From a bacterium Ga0077546 (GTDB lineage: Bacteria > Cyanobacteriota > Vampirovibrionia > Obscuribacterales > Obscuribacteraceae): a stretch of DNA of 6,765 nt. Below, in pieces: positions 1 to 5,379 of this stretch; the first letter of the stretch is position 1, and each line of letters starts with the position of its first letter. The notes beneath the pieces were generated by a model. The model did not search any database and was not told the DNA's origin. It worked only from the letters and a program-made list of their open reading frames with translations. The position numbers and the translations under genes were made by a program. The stretch is taken from the NCBI GenBank assembly GCA_001464165.1, contig LNEX01000079.1, forward strand, positions 1 through 6,765, given 5' to 3'.

Positions 1-274
1 AGCGAATGAGACGCTCTCTTCCCATAGCTCGTTCGATAGCAAGCAATCCATTGAGCAGGTCACGAGGTCCAAGATCTGTTTCAAGCGCTACTGCCGCGTT
101 AATAAAATCAGGCTGCTCAACCACGCCCCAGGGCTTAGTGGCATAAAGGCTAGATTTCTTCAAAACACTGCCCAAATCAGAGAGTCGAGTGATTGCTTCA
201 TTAACATTGCAGACGGCATCACCAATATTTGAGCCGATACCAATATAAGATTTACTTGTATGCGATTTGCTCAT
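1..274 (-). CDS. folK: HPPK, 6-hydroxymethyl-7,8-dihydropterin pyrophosphokinase (3' end beyond window)
   Basis: FolK transfers pyrophosphate from ATP to 6-hydroxymethyl-7,8-dihydropterin, giving the activated pterin used by FolP; it is cytosolic. Translating the minus strand from the ATG at 272-274 gives 91 residues before the window ends. The family landmarks are present: the opening YIGIGSNIGD (residues 10-19), the pterin-binding region SSLYATKPWGVVEQPDFINA (41-60), and AIERAMGRER (79-88), which leads into the ATP-binding region. The metal-binding DxD aspartates and the C-terminus lie outside the window, so about half of a typical ~160-residue protein is visible. The start follows the folB stop by 13 bases, and a GAGAG ribosome binding site overlaps that stop codon (TGAGAG), which suggests translational coupling. 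It is the last visible gene of the CADD-folP-folB-folK operon. Confidence 0.93.
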   Translation of the reverse strand, partial: MSKSHTSKSYIGIGSNIGDAVCNVNEAITRLSDLGSVLKKSSLYATKPWGVVEQPDFINAAVALETDLGPRDLLNGLLAIERAMGRERLIR

Positions 275-287
275 ATAGATAGTTCTC

Positions 288-653
288 TCAGTCTGAGTAA
301 TTTGGGTTAGAGCGACGAAGAACTACTTCAGGAGTACATCCAGCCAGAATATTTGGCTTCGCTATAGCCACTTGAACAGTGCGAATACGTCTATCTTCGA
401 AAATCGAGAGCACTATCTCTGTAGCAATGCGCTCCAAGAGATTATACGAAGTCTCAGTGATGATTCGTCTCACCAGTCTGTTGACTCCGCTGTAATTGAC
501 AGTGTCTTCCAATGCATCTGTGGTTCCTGGCTTTTCTAGATTAATTTCAAGCTCAATATTCAAAACGAAATCTTGTGCCTTATCTTTCTCTCCAGGATTT
601 GCTCCATGGTGACCAGCAACCACCAAATTCTTTAGCCTAATTAAATCTGGCAT
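288..653 (-). CDS. folB: Dihydroneopterin aldolase
   Basis: FolB cleaves 7,8-dihydroneopterin to 6-hydroxymethyl-7,8-dihydropterin and glycolaldehyde, the step before FolK. The protein has 121 residues from the chosen start, the normal family length (~120). It opens with the usual DxIRLKNL strand. Residues matching those needed for catalysis and pterin binding are present: Glu22 (PGEKDK), Tyr54 (VNYSGV), Glu75 (NLLERIA) and Lys99 (AIAKPNI). A GTG six bases upstream (657-659) is in frame, but it would overlap the ribosome binding site AGAGGG. The ATG at 651-653 sits five bases after that site and gives the family-typical N-terminus, so I prefer it. The gap to the folP stop is 12 bases and to folK 13 bases, consistent with one operon. 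Confidence 0.94.
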   Translation of the reverse strand: MPDLIRLKNLVVAGHHGANPGEKDKAQDFVLNIELEINLEKPGTTDALEDTVNYSGVNRLVRRIITETSYNLLERIATEIVLSIFEDRRIRTVQVAIAKPNILAGCTPEVVLRRSNPNYSD

Positions 654-665
654 TTTCACCCTCTG

Positions 666-1499
666 CTAGCTTGCGTCAGACCAATGGCTCGGTCGCCACT
701 GCCGAACGATGGCATCTGCCACCCTCACAGTATCAATAATCTCAGCTACATCGTGCACCCTGACGATATCGACACCAGCCTCAATACCAAGAGCAACGGT
801 GGCAGCAGTACCAAACACTCGCTCATGAGCTGGACGACCAGTCAATTTTCCAATCGTTGATTTGCGAGAGGTACCCAATAAGACGGGAAAGCCCAGAGCA
901 GTAAGATTATTCAACCCAGCCAGCATTTCAATATTATGGTCGGCAGTTTTGCCAAAGCCAATACCAGGATCAAGAATTATCTGATTCTGAGTAAGGCCAC
1001 ATTGCACAGCCTGATTTGCAGCCTGTTTCAAATAGGAACAGACCTCACTGACAACAGATTTTGCATAAACAGCACTAGCCTTATTGTGCATAATAACCAC
1101 CGGGCATTGGTGGTGCCTGACGCTTTCAAGCAATCCCTTTTCTAAGCCCCAAACTGAATTGAGAAGGTCAGCTCCGCAATTAAGAGCCTCTGTCAAAACT
1201 GCAGGGCTATAGGTATCAATCGAAATGATCGCATCAGAGTAGCGGCGCAGCTTAGTCAATACCGGCAAAACTCGCTCGGCTTCTTCTTCTTCACTAATAG
1301 CAGTATGACCAGGCCGAGTTGACTGGCCACCGATGTCGACGAGATCTGCACCTTGCTTTATTTGCTCAAGGGCCAAGGAGACAGCACTGTCTGTATCAAC
1401 AATGCCGTCTCCCGAGAAGGAGTCAGGAGTTACATTGACAATTCCCATGACAAATGTGCGCTCGCCGAACTTAAGCTGCTTATTGCGGATAGTTAACAC
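666..1499 (-). CDS. folP: Dihydropteroate synthase
   Basis: FolP condenses 6-hydroxymethyl-dihydropterin pyrophosphate with pABA to make dihydropteroate; it is the sulfonamide target. The 277-residue length is typical. TIM-barrel signatures appear in order: MGIVNVTPDSFS (18-29, pyrophosphate and metal loop with Asn22), DIGGQSTRPG (55-64, pABA loop), SIDTY (93-97), DLLNSVWG (111-118), LDPGIGFGKT (176-185, pterin pocket), GTSRKS (209-214) and RVHD (247-250). All expected catalytic positions look intact. The start is GTG with only a weak upstream site (GTGGAT). The next in-frame ATG, at Met18, would cut off the first barrel strand, so GTG is preferred. The gene starts 14 bases after the CADD-like gene stops and ends 12 bases before folB. 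It is a separate protein, not a FolKP fusion as in chlamydiae. Confidence 0.96.
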   Translation of the reverse strand: MLTIRNKQLKFGERTFVMGIVNVTPDSFSGDGIVDTDSAVSLALEQIKQGADLVDIGGQSTRPGHTAISEEEEAERVLPVLTKLRRYSDAIISIDTYSPAVLTEALNCGADLLNSVWGLEKGLLESVRHHQCPVVIMHNKASAVYAKSVVSEVCSYLKQAANQAVQCGLTQNQIILDPGIGFGKTADHNIEMLAGLNNLTALGFPVLLGTSRKSTIGKLTGRPAHERVFGTAATVALGIEAGVDIVRVHDVAEIIDTVRVADAIVRQWRPSHWSDAS

Positions 1500-1513
1500 C
1501 GACTATCCACGCA

Positions 1514-2257
1514 CTAACAGGCCATAGCCAAAGCAGACGGAGCCAGCTGATCTTGCGGTATGCCAGTTCTCTTCATCTCAATACCATCAAGAGCCTGCCA
1601 GAGATGCTGTGCAGCTCTCTCGGCAGAATCAAGTGCTAGTTGAATAGTCTGGTCCCTATCGTTATCACTGTGCTCTAGTTCTTGCTCGATCAGTTCTTGC
1701 CAAACCTTGGTGTGCTCAATATCGGCAGTCGCATGAATGGAGAAATACTTGTAGCTTTTAGCATCTGCACCATAATGCTGCTTCAAGCCTACGGCTTTCT
1801 CTTTGGCAATGCGAGGCACTTGCGACTCATAAGCACAAAAAGCAGCAAGAGCTTCATTGGTTTTGCCGCTGCCAGAAATATTGCTGTAGAAGTCTACTAA
1901 TTCATTGACTTGAGGAAGATGCTCGGTGTTTTCAACTTCGCTACGCTCAGCTCCCATTCCAGCTGCAAAATCTAACCAGATATCAGAGTGTGAGCGTTTG
2001 TCCGGCGATAATGCACCCAACTCATCCAGACGATTCTCTTTGATTGCTTGTTTCAGTCCACCATCGGCCAGACGGTTCTCGAGCATCTCGAGATAGTGAG
2101 GAAACGCCTCTATATGCTTATAGTACTGACTTGAGTACATGCGCAAATCATCTTTGGACAATAAGCCGTTTGTCCAAGCCTGGTAAAACGAATGAGCTAG
2201 TAAGTCATATTTTTCGATTCGAGCATTGAATTCGCACCAAAAAGTTTTGGTATCCAT
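1514..2257 (-). CDS. CADD-like dimetal oxygenase, probable pABA synthase
   Basis: This 247-residue protein belongs to the TenA/PqqC heme-oxygenase-like fold and closely matches Chlamydia CADD (CT610). CADD makes para-aminobenzoate by oxygen-dependent cleavage of its own tyrosine at a dinuclear Fe/Mn site. By my recalled alignment, key CADD residues are kept: Tyr27 and Tyr43 correspond to Tyr25 and Tyr41; Glu81 and His88 to Glu79 and His90; Glu142 to Glu144; Lys152 to Lys154; and His174, Asp178, His181 to His175, Asp179, His182 with identical spacing. The stretch around Glu144 (YESQVPRIAKEK) is almost the same as in Chlamydia. The chosen ATG (2255-2257) has a GGGGG site seven bases upstream; a longer reading to 2326 adds 23 residues unlike the family. 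Immediate linkage to folP, folB and folK supports a role in supplying pABA. No signal peptide or membrane segment is seen. The TenA thiamin-salvage role is less likely. Confidence 0.88.
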   Translation of the reverse strand: MDTKTFWCEFNARIEKYDLLAHSFYQAWTNGLLSKDDLRMYSSQYYKHIEAFPHYLEMLENRLADGGLKQAIKENRLDELGALSPDKRSHSDIWLDFAAGMGAERSEVENTEHLPQVNELVDFYSNISGSGKTNEALAAFCAYESQVPRIAKEKAVGLKQHYGADAKSYKYFSIHATADIEHTKVWQELIEQELEHSDNDRDQTIQLALDSAERAAQHLWQALDGIEMKRTGIPQDQLAPSALAMAC

Positions 2258-2407
2258 CGGTAAGCCCCCGCAGTTGGTATCACTCAAAGTTAAGTCAGTG
2301 AAGCTTAGAACACAAGTAAACATCAACTAGATTGAGCAAATCGAAACGTCAAAACGATATGAAACAAGTTTTGAAGTAAATGGAGAATTCCGAAGATTTC
2401 AAAATAT

Positions 2408-2437
2408 AATGCCCTACCGGTAAACCGATAGGGCATT
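2408..2437 (-). terminator. Rho-independent terminator after the RRM gene
   Basis: On the minus-strand RNA the arms AUGCCCUA-U-CGG and CCG-G-UAGGGCAU pair almost perfectly around a UUUA loop. The single C/A mismatch seen on the plus strand becomes a U-G wobble in this RNA, so the hairpin is more stable in this direction. It is followed by AUAUUUU, a modest U-tract. It lies about 75 bases after the stop of the RRM gene and about 150 bases before the CADD-like gene. It therefore separates the RNA-binding gene from the folate operon, which must have its own promoter in 2258-2407. Confidence 0.85.
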
Positions 2438-2471
2438 GATATTAGCTTTTAAGCTTGCATACTGGTTAGTA

Positions 2472-2493
2472 CTTTAGAGGAAAACCACTAAAG
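2472..2493 (-). other. Second hairpin in the 3' UTR of the RRM gene
   Basis: The minus-strand RNA can form CUUUAG-U-GG / CC-U-CUAAAG with a UUUU loop: six pairs, a U-U mismatch and two inner pairs. It lies between the RRM stop codon and the terminator hairpin and has no U-tract of its own, so it is not a terminator by itself. It may protect the 3' end of the mRNA or be a protein-binding element. The function is inference. Confidence 0.35.
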
Positions 2494-2512
2494 ACGACAC
2501 ACGGGCTGCAAT

Positions 2513-2800
2513 TTAATAACGGCCTCTGCCGCCACCGCCGCCGCCATCGCGGGACTTAGGCTGGGAAACGTTAACTGCGATTTGTCTGCCATCAACTTCA
2601 CGTCCGTTGAGAGCTTTAATTGCAGCTTCAGCTTGGGCTTGGGTCGCCATTTCTACGAAAGCGAAACCACGTTGTCTGCCAGTCTCACGATCGGTTGGGA
2701 TCGCTACTGATACAACTTCGCCGTACTCAGCAAAAAGATCTTGAAGATCTTGCTGTGTAGTTTTGAATGAAAGGTTTCCTACAAACAATTTGTTATTCAC
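2513..2800 (-). CDS. Glycine-rich RRM RNA-binding protein (cyanobacterial Rbp type)
   Basis: This 95-residue protein is one RNA recognition motif plus a short glycine-rich tail. RNP2 is LFVGNL (residues 5-10) and RNP1 is RGFAFVEM (44-51); the aromatic residues of these motifs, which stack on RNA bases, are kept (Phe6, Phe46, Phe48). The intervening TDRETGRQ loop is typical. The tail from residue 85 is six glycines followed by RGRY, as in the small Rbp proteins of cyanobacteria, some of which are cold-induced. The likely role is cytosolic RNA binding, possibly in mRNA localisation or stability; the targets are unknown. The start is GTG at 2798-2800 with a good AAGAGGA site nine bases upstream. 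The gene has its own terminator and a leader of up to 134 bases, so it is probably a monocistronic unit. Confidence 0.93.
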   Translation of the reverse strand: MNNKLFVGNLSFKTTQQDLQDLFAEYGEVVSVAIPTDRETGRQRGFAFVEMATQAQAEAAIKALNGREVDGRQIAVNVSQPKSRDGGGGGGRGRY

Positions 2801-2870
2801 GTCAATTTTCCTCTTACGACCGCAAAATCTCAGTTTATCGAGACAATTGGTCCTTTTGTACTGTACTAGT

Positions 2871-2903
2871 TTGGCATGGTTTTACGTTTGAAACCATAGC
2901 CAA
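2871..2903 (-). other. Bulged 12-bp hairpin between the orphan gene and the RRM gene
   Basis: TTGGC then ATGGTTT on the plus strand pair with AAACCAT then GCCAA, leaving one bulged base (2898) and an eight-base loop. In the minus-strand RNA it lies 32 bases after the orphan stop and 71 bases before the RRM start. No U-tract follows in either direction, so it is a poor intrinsic terminator. It could be a processing site, a factor-dependent end of the lysC-orphan transcript, or a leader structure of the RRM mRNA. Confidence 0.45.
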
Positions 2904-2934
2904 GTCCATTTGGCAAAGATGCCTTAAGCAGTCT

Positions 2935-3921
2935 TTACCTAATCTCTGCTGAACCATCCAACTTAGGTGCTTTTTGAGCGACCTGAGCCTTACCCTTGAC
3001 TTCACTTGAAAGATCTGTCTGGAGTTCGTCAGAGACCACACCGTTGCCTTTCGACCCCGTTGTAGGAACTTTATCCGCTATTTGCGGTTTTTCTTCATTA
3101 GACCGAGCTAAGGCAAGAGCTTTTTCGCGCTCTTTTAACAACTTGACTACCTTGCTCAGTTTACGTAGATTGGCACGAGCTTCAAATTGCTCGGTGATAT
3201 CCACGTCGTGTCGTTCAATCATTCTCCATTCGCGAATGGTGCGGTCGAGAAGCGCTTTATCAATTTCAGTGTCTTTCGACTTGCGTAAAATACCAGTCAT
3301 TGACCGGGCAAGAAGGACATGGCCGGTGGGGTCACCCGGGTCAAACTGTACAGCTTTAGAAAGCTTTCTATAGGCCTCTTTGAAATTACCTTCAACCAAA
3401 GCCTGCTCACCACCAAAGCGCATATAAGAGGCTTCAGACATACGCCCGCTAATGCCCTTGCCGAAGAATGCTGCATTGGCTGGCTCTCTTGAATAAGAGG
3501 TGGCCTCGTCATCATTAATTTGGGGCGAAATTGTGTCGCCACTTGCCGCACGACAAGTAGCCGTTACCCCAGCAAGAGAGGCCAGCGTATTCTTCAATGT
3601 TATGTCGGCGATGTCAACATGTTGTCCACTCTGAATATCAGCAATTTCGGCTTCTAGTTCAGCAATGCGAATGCCTATGCGGTCAATCTGAGTCAACTCT
3701 TCTTGAATTTTCTCTTGCAAGACCTTGCCGTCGATAGCTGAATTTTCAAAAAACAATGTATATGTACGCTGACCAATAGTTTGTAGATGCTGCGTCTTTT
3801 CAGAAGTTAGTGACATCACTGTCATCTTCAACTTCGCTGCTTTGGCAGCGCGATTGGTCTGATCCGCGGCCTGTTTGGTCGCCTCTTTTACCTTGTTGAA
3901 AATGTTATCTAATCCGGCCAT
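2935..3921 (-). CDS. Unrecognised protein with helical N-terminus and one TPR-like repeat
   Basis: I do not recognise this 328-residue protein. Residues 1-35 form an Ala/Lys-rich amphipathic helix (MAGLDNIFNKVKEATKQAAD), and residues 36-98 are heptad-like and probably coiled coil (KIQEELTQIDRIGIRIAELE). This N-terminal arrangement resembles that of small bacterial zinc-ribbon proteins, but no Cys pairs follow: the only cysteine is Cys123. Residues 100-160 look like a flexible linker. Residues 165-200 match one tetratricopeptide repeat (EGNFKEAYRKLSKAVQFDP), followed by charged helices to about 275. The last ~50 residues are low-complexity, Lys/Ser/Ala-rich and likely disordered. There is no signal peptide or membrane segment. 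The ATG at 3919-3921 has a GAGA site six bases upstream. It starts 50 bases after lysC with no terminator between them, so co-transcription is likely. A scaffold or adaptor role is only a guess. Confidence 0.8.
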   Translation of the reverse strand: MAGLDNIFNKVKEATKQAADQTNRAAKAAKLKMTVMSLTSEKTQHLQTIGQRTYTLFFENSAIDGKVLQEKIQEELTQIDRIGIRIAELEAEIADIQSGQHVDIADITLKNTLASLAGVTATCRAASGDTISPQINDDEATSYSREPANAAFFGKGISGRMSEASYMRFGGEQALVEGNFKEAYRKLSKAVQFDPGDPTGHVLLARSMTGILRKSKDTEIDKALLDRTIREWRMIERHDVDITEQFEARANLRKLSKVVKLLKEREKALALARSNEEKPQIADKVPTTGSKGNGVVSDELQTDLSSEVKGKAQVAQKAPKLDGSAEIR

Positions 3922-3971
3922 TTCTATCTCACGCTTTGACTTTACCGAAAACCTTATCTAAATAGTAAAAC

Positions 3972-5228
3972 CTAAACTGTGACGGAACCATCAGAGAGGT
4001 TAAAGCGCTGATGAATCAGCCTGACTGCGTCTCGCCCATGTTTGGCGGAAGTAATTACACTCATGCGCATATCGCCAGTGGCTACCATTTGTACAGGAAT
4101 ACTGGCATTGTGCAGAACTTCAAAAACGCCAGCCACAACTTCAGGTCTATTGGTTAGACGCCTTCCTACTACCGAAACTTTAGCTATATCGGTCTCCACC
4201 TGCATGAGAGGGTTACCCAAGCTCAAGGCAAGAGATTCAATTAACTGTTGAACCCGAGGCAAAGCTAACTTTTCTACCGTGAAAACTAGCTCTTGAGATG
4301 GCTCATCTTCGTGCTTTAGAACCATCACCATATCAGTTTGAATACCAAGCTCTTGCAAACGAGTGAAGAGTGCCGATATCCCTTCTAGTGGCTTGTTCTC
4401 GTTAGCGTTGTCGAGACTCTTAAGGGTAACGCTGGCCGAATTCATATCGCAGGAAATGCCAGCAATGGCGTATTCAGGCGAAACCACCCGGTGGGTAATA
4501 AGGGTGCCGACATCTTCTGGTACGAATGTGGAGCGCACTCTAATTGGTACTTGGTTATCCATGGCAAGTTCTACCGACCTAGCATTCATTACCTGTGCTC
4601 CCGTGGCAGCAAGTTCTAACATCTCTTCGTAGCTGACCGACGGCAATTTTCTGGCATTAGAGATAATTCGTGGGTCAGCGGTATAAACTCCTCTTACATC
4701 AGTATAAATGTCGCAGCGATCGGCGCCCAAAGCAGCAGCTAGTGCAACAGCTGTAGTGTCGGAACCTCCGCGACCAAGAGTGGTCAATTCATCATTTTCA
4801 GTCACGCCTTGAAAGCCAGCGACAACAGCTATCTCGCCGCGAGCCAGAGACGACTCAAGGCGATCGGTACGCATCTCTTGAATTTTGGCCACGCCATGCC
4901 GGCTCTCCGTAATAATTCCAGCCTGCGACCCAGTGAAAGACTTGGCTTCATGACCCATTGTCTGAATCGCCATGGTCATCAAGGCAATTGAGACTTGCTC
5001 ACCAGTCGCTAAGAGCATGTCCATTTCACGGGGATTGCGCTCACCCGAAGTAGGGATTATCTGCTCTGCCAGAGATATTAGATGATCAGTAGTGTGGCCC
5101 ATGGCGGATACAACAGTAGTGACTTCATGACCTTCGCTAGCGGCTTTCACCACTATCTCAGCAGCCTTGCGAATCTTATTTACGTCTGCGACTGAGGTGC
5201 CACCGAACTTTTGAACGATACGGGCCAT
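3972..5228 (-). CDS. lysC: Aspartate kinase, monofunctional with two ACT domains
   Basis: The enzyme phosphorylates L-aspartate with ATP to aspartyl-4-phosphate, the first step to lysine (and diaminopimelate), threonine and methionine. The 418-residue length fits the Corynebacterium/Bacillus-type alpha subunit, not the ~600-residue four-ACT form common in photosynthetic cyanobacteria. Kinase motifs are KFGGTSV (7-13), TGEQVS (75-80), GRGGSDTTAVALAAALGA (152-169) and DIYTDVRGVYTADPR (173-187), all intact. Two ACT domains follow, at about 255-330 and 345-410, ending in the usual QMVATGDMRMSVI strand. In both ACT domains the usual Pro-Gly turn is altered (PLEGIS; RPEVVA), so feedback control may differ. 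The first ATG (5226-5228) gives the canonical MARIVQKFGG opening; its ribosome binding site is weak (GAGA). An internal start for a separate beta subunit is possible but not shown. Confidence 0.95.
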   Translation of the reverse strand: MARIVQKFGGTSVADVNKIRKAAEIVVKAASEGHEVTTVVSAMGHTTDHLISLAEQIIPTSGERNPREMDMLLATGEQVSIALMTMAIQTMGHEAKSFTGSQAGIITESRHGVAKIQEMRTDRLESSLARGEIAVVAGFQGVTENDELTTLGRGGSDTTAVALAAALGADRCDIYTDVRGVYTADPRIISNARKLPSVSYEEMLELAATGAQVMNARSVELAMDNQVPIRVRSTFVPEDVGTLITHRVVSPEYAIAGISCDMNSASVTLKSLDNANENKPLEGISALFTRLQELGIQTDMVMVLKHEDEPSQELVFTVEKLALPRVQQLIESLALSLGNPLMQVETDIAKVSVVGRRLTNRPEVVAGVFEVLHNASIPVQMVATGDMRMSVITSAKHGRDAVRLIHQRFNLSDGSVTV

Positions 5229-5366
5229 GAATCTCGATTACTTACTTAAGGAAAAATAGATAGAAGTACCACCTGACAATGATAGCGGATGCACCAAAGC
5301 AAAAGAGAAAGGCGTTACCAAAAATACCTAATCAATTTTTCACTTTGCTGATTTAGATCTCTTGCG
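5229..5366 (-). other. Intergenic region between hutU and lysC
   Basis: These 138 bases are AT-rich and hold no ORF worth calling. I saw no convincing terminator for hutU and no clear -35/-10 pair for lysC. The stretch is too short for a lysine riboswitch of the usual size, and I see none of its paired elements. The hutU-proximal end contains the second copy of a 12-base repeat (see the repeat at 5354-5379). Confidence 0.5.
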
Positions 5367-5379
5367 CTAGATCTCTTGC
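5354..5379 (-). repeat. Tandem direct repeat across the hutU stop codon
   Basis: TAGATCTCTTGC on the plus strand occurs at 5354-5365 and again at 5368-5379, a period of 14 bases. On the coding strand the first copy encodes the last residues (QEI) and the TAG stop; the second copy lies just downstream. It looks like a short tandem duplication at the gene end. Confidence 0.8.

Noticed and set aside
654..659. GTG start for folB six bases upstream of the chosen ATG
   Set aside because: It overlaps the AGAGGG ribosome binding site that fits the ATG, and the ATG gives the usual family N-terminus.
2258..2326. Longer N-terminus for the CADD-like gene, starting at the ATG at 2324-2326
   Set aside because: The extra 23 residues (MMFTCVLSFTDL...) do not resemble the family, and the ATG at 2255-2257 has a good GGGGG site at the right distance.
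2324..2352. Possible promoter for the folate operon: TTGACG (2347-2352) with a 17-base spacer to TAGTTG (2324-2329), minus strand
   Set aside because: The -35 box is good (5 of 6) and the position suits a leader, but the -10 box matches the consensus at only two positions. A promoter must lie in 2258-2407, but this pair is not convincing.
2517..2545. GCC/CCG-rich repeat near the end of the RRM gene as a possible repeat element
   Set aside because: It is simply the glycine codons of the Gly-rich protein tail.
2835..3551. Minus-strand frames of 68 and 84 codons overlapping the orphan gene (2835-3041 and 3297-3551)
   Set aside because: Both overlap the longer 328-residue frame and have no recognisable domain or good ribosome binding site. 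A frameshifted extension is not needed, because the long frame ends normally.
5229..5366. Lysine riboswitch or attenuator before lysC
   Set aside because: The region is only 138 bases, shorter than a usual lysine riboswitch, and shows neither its helices nor a leader peptide rich in lysine or threonine codons.
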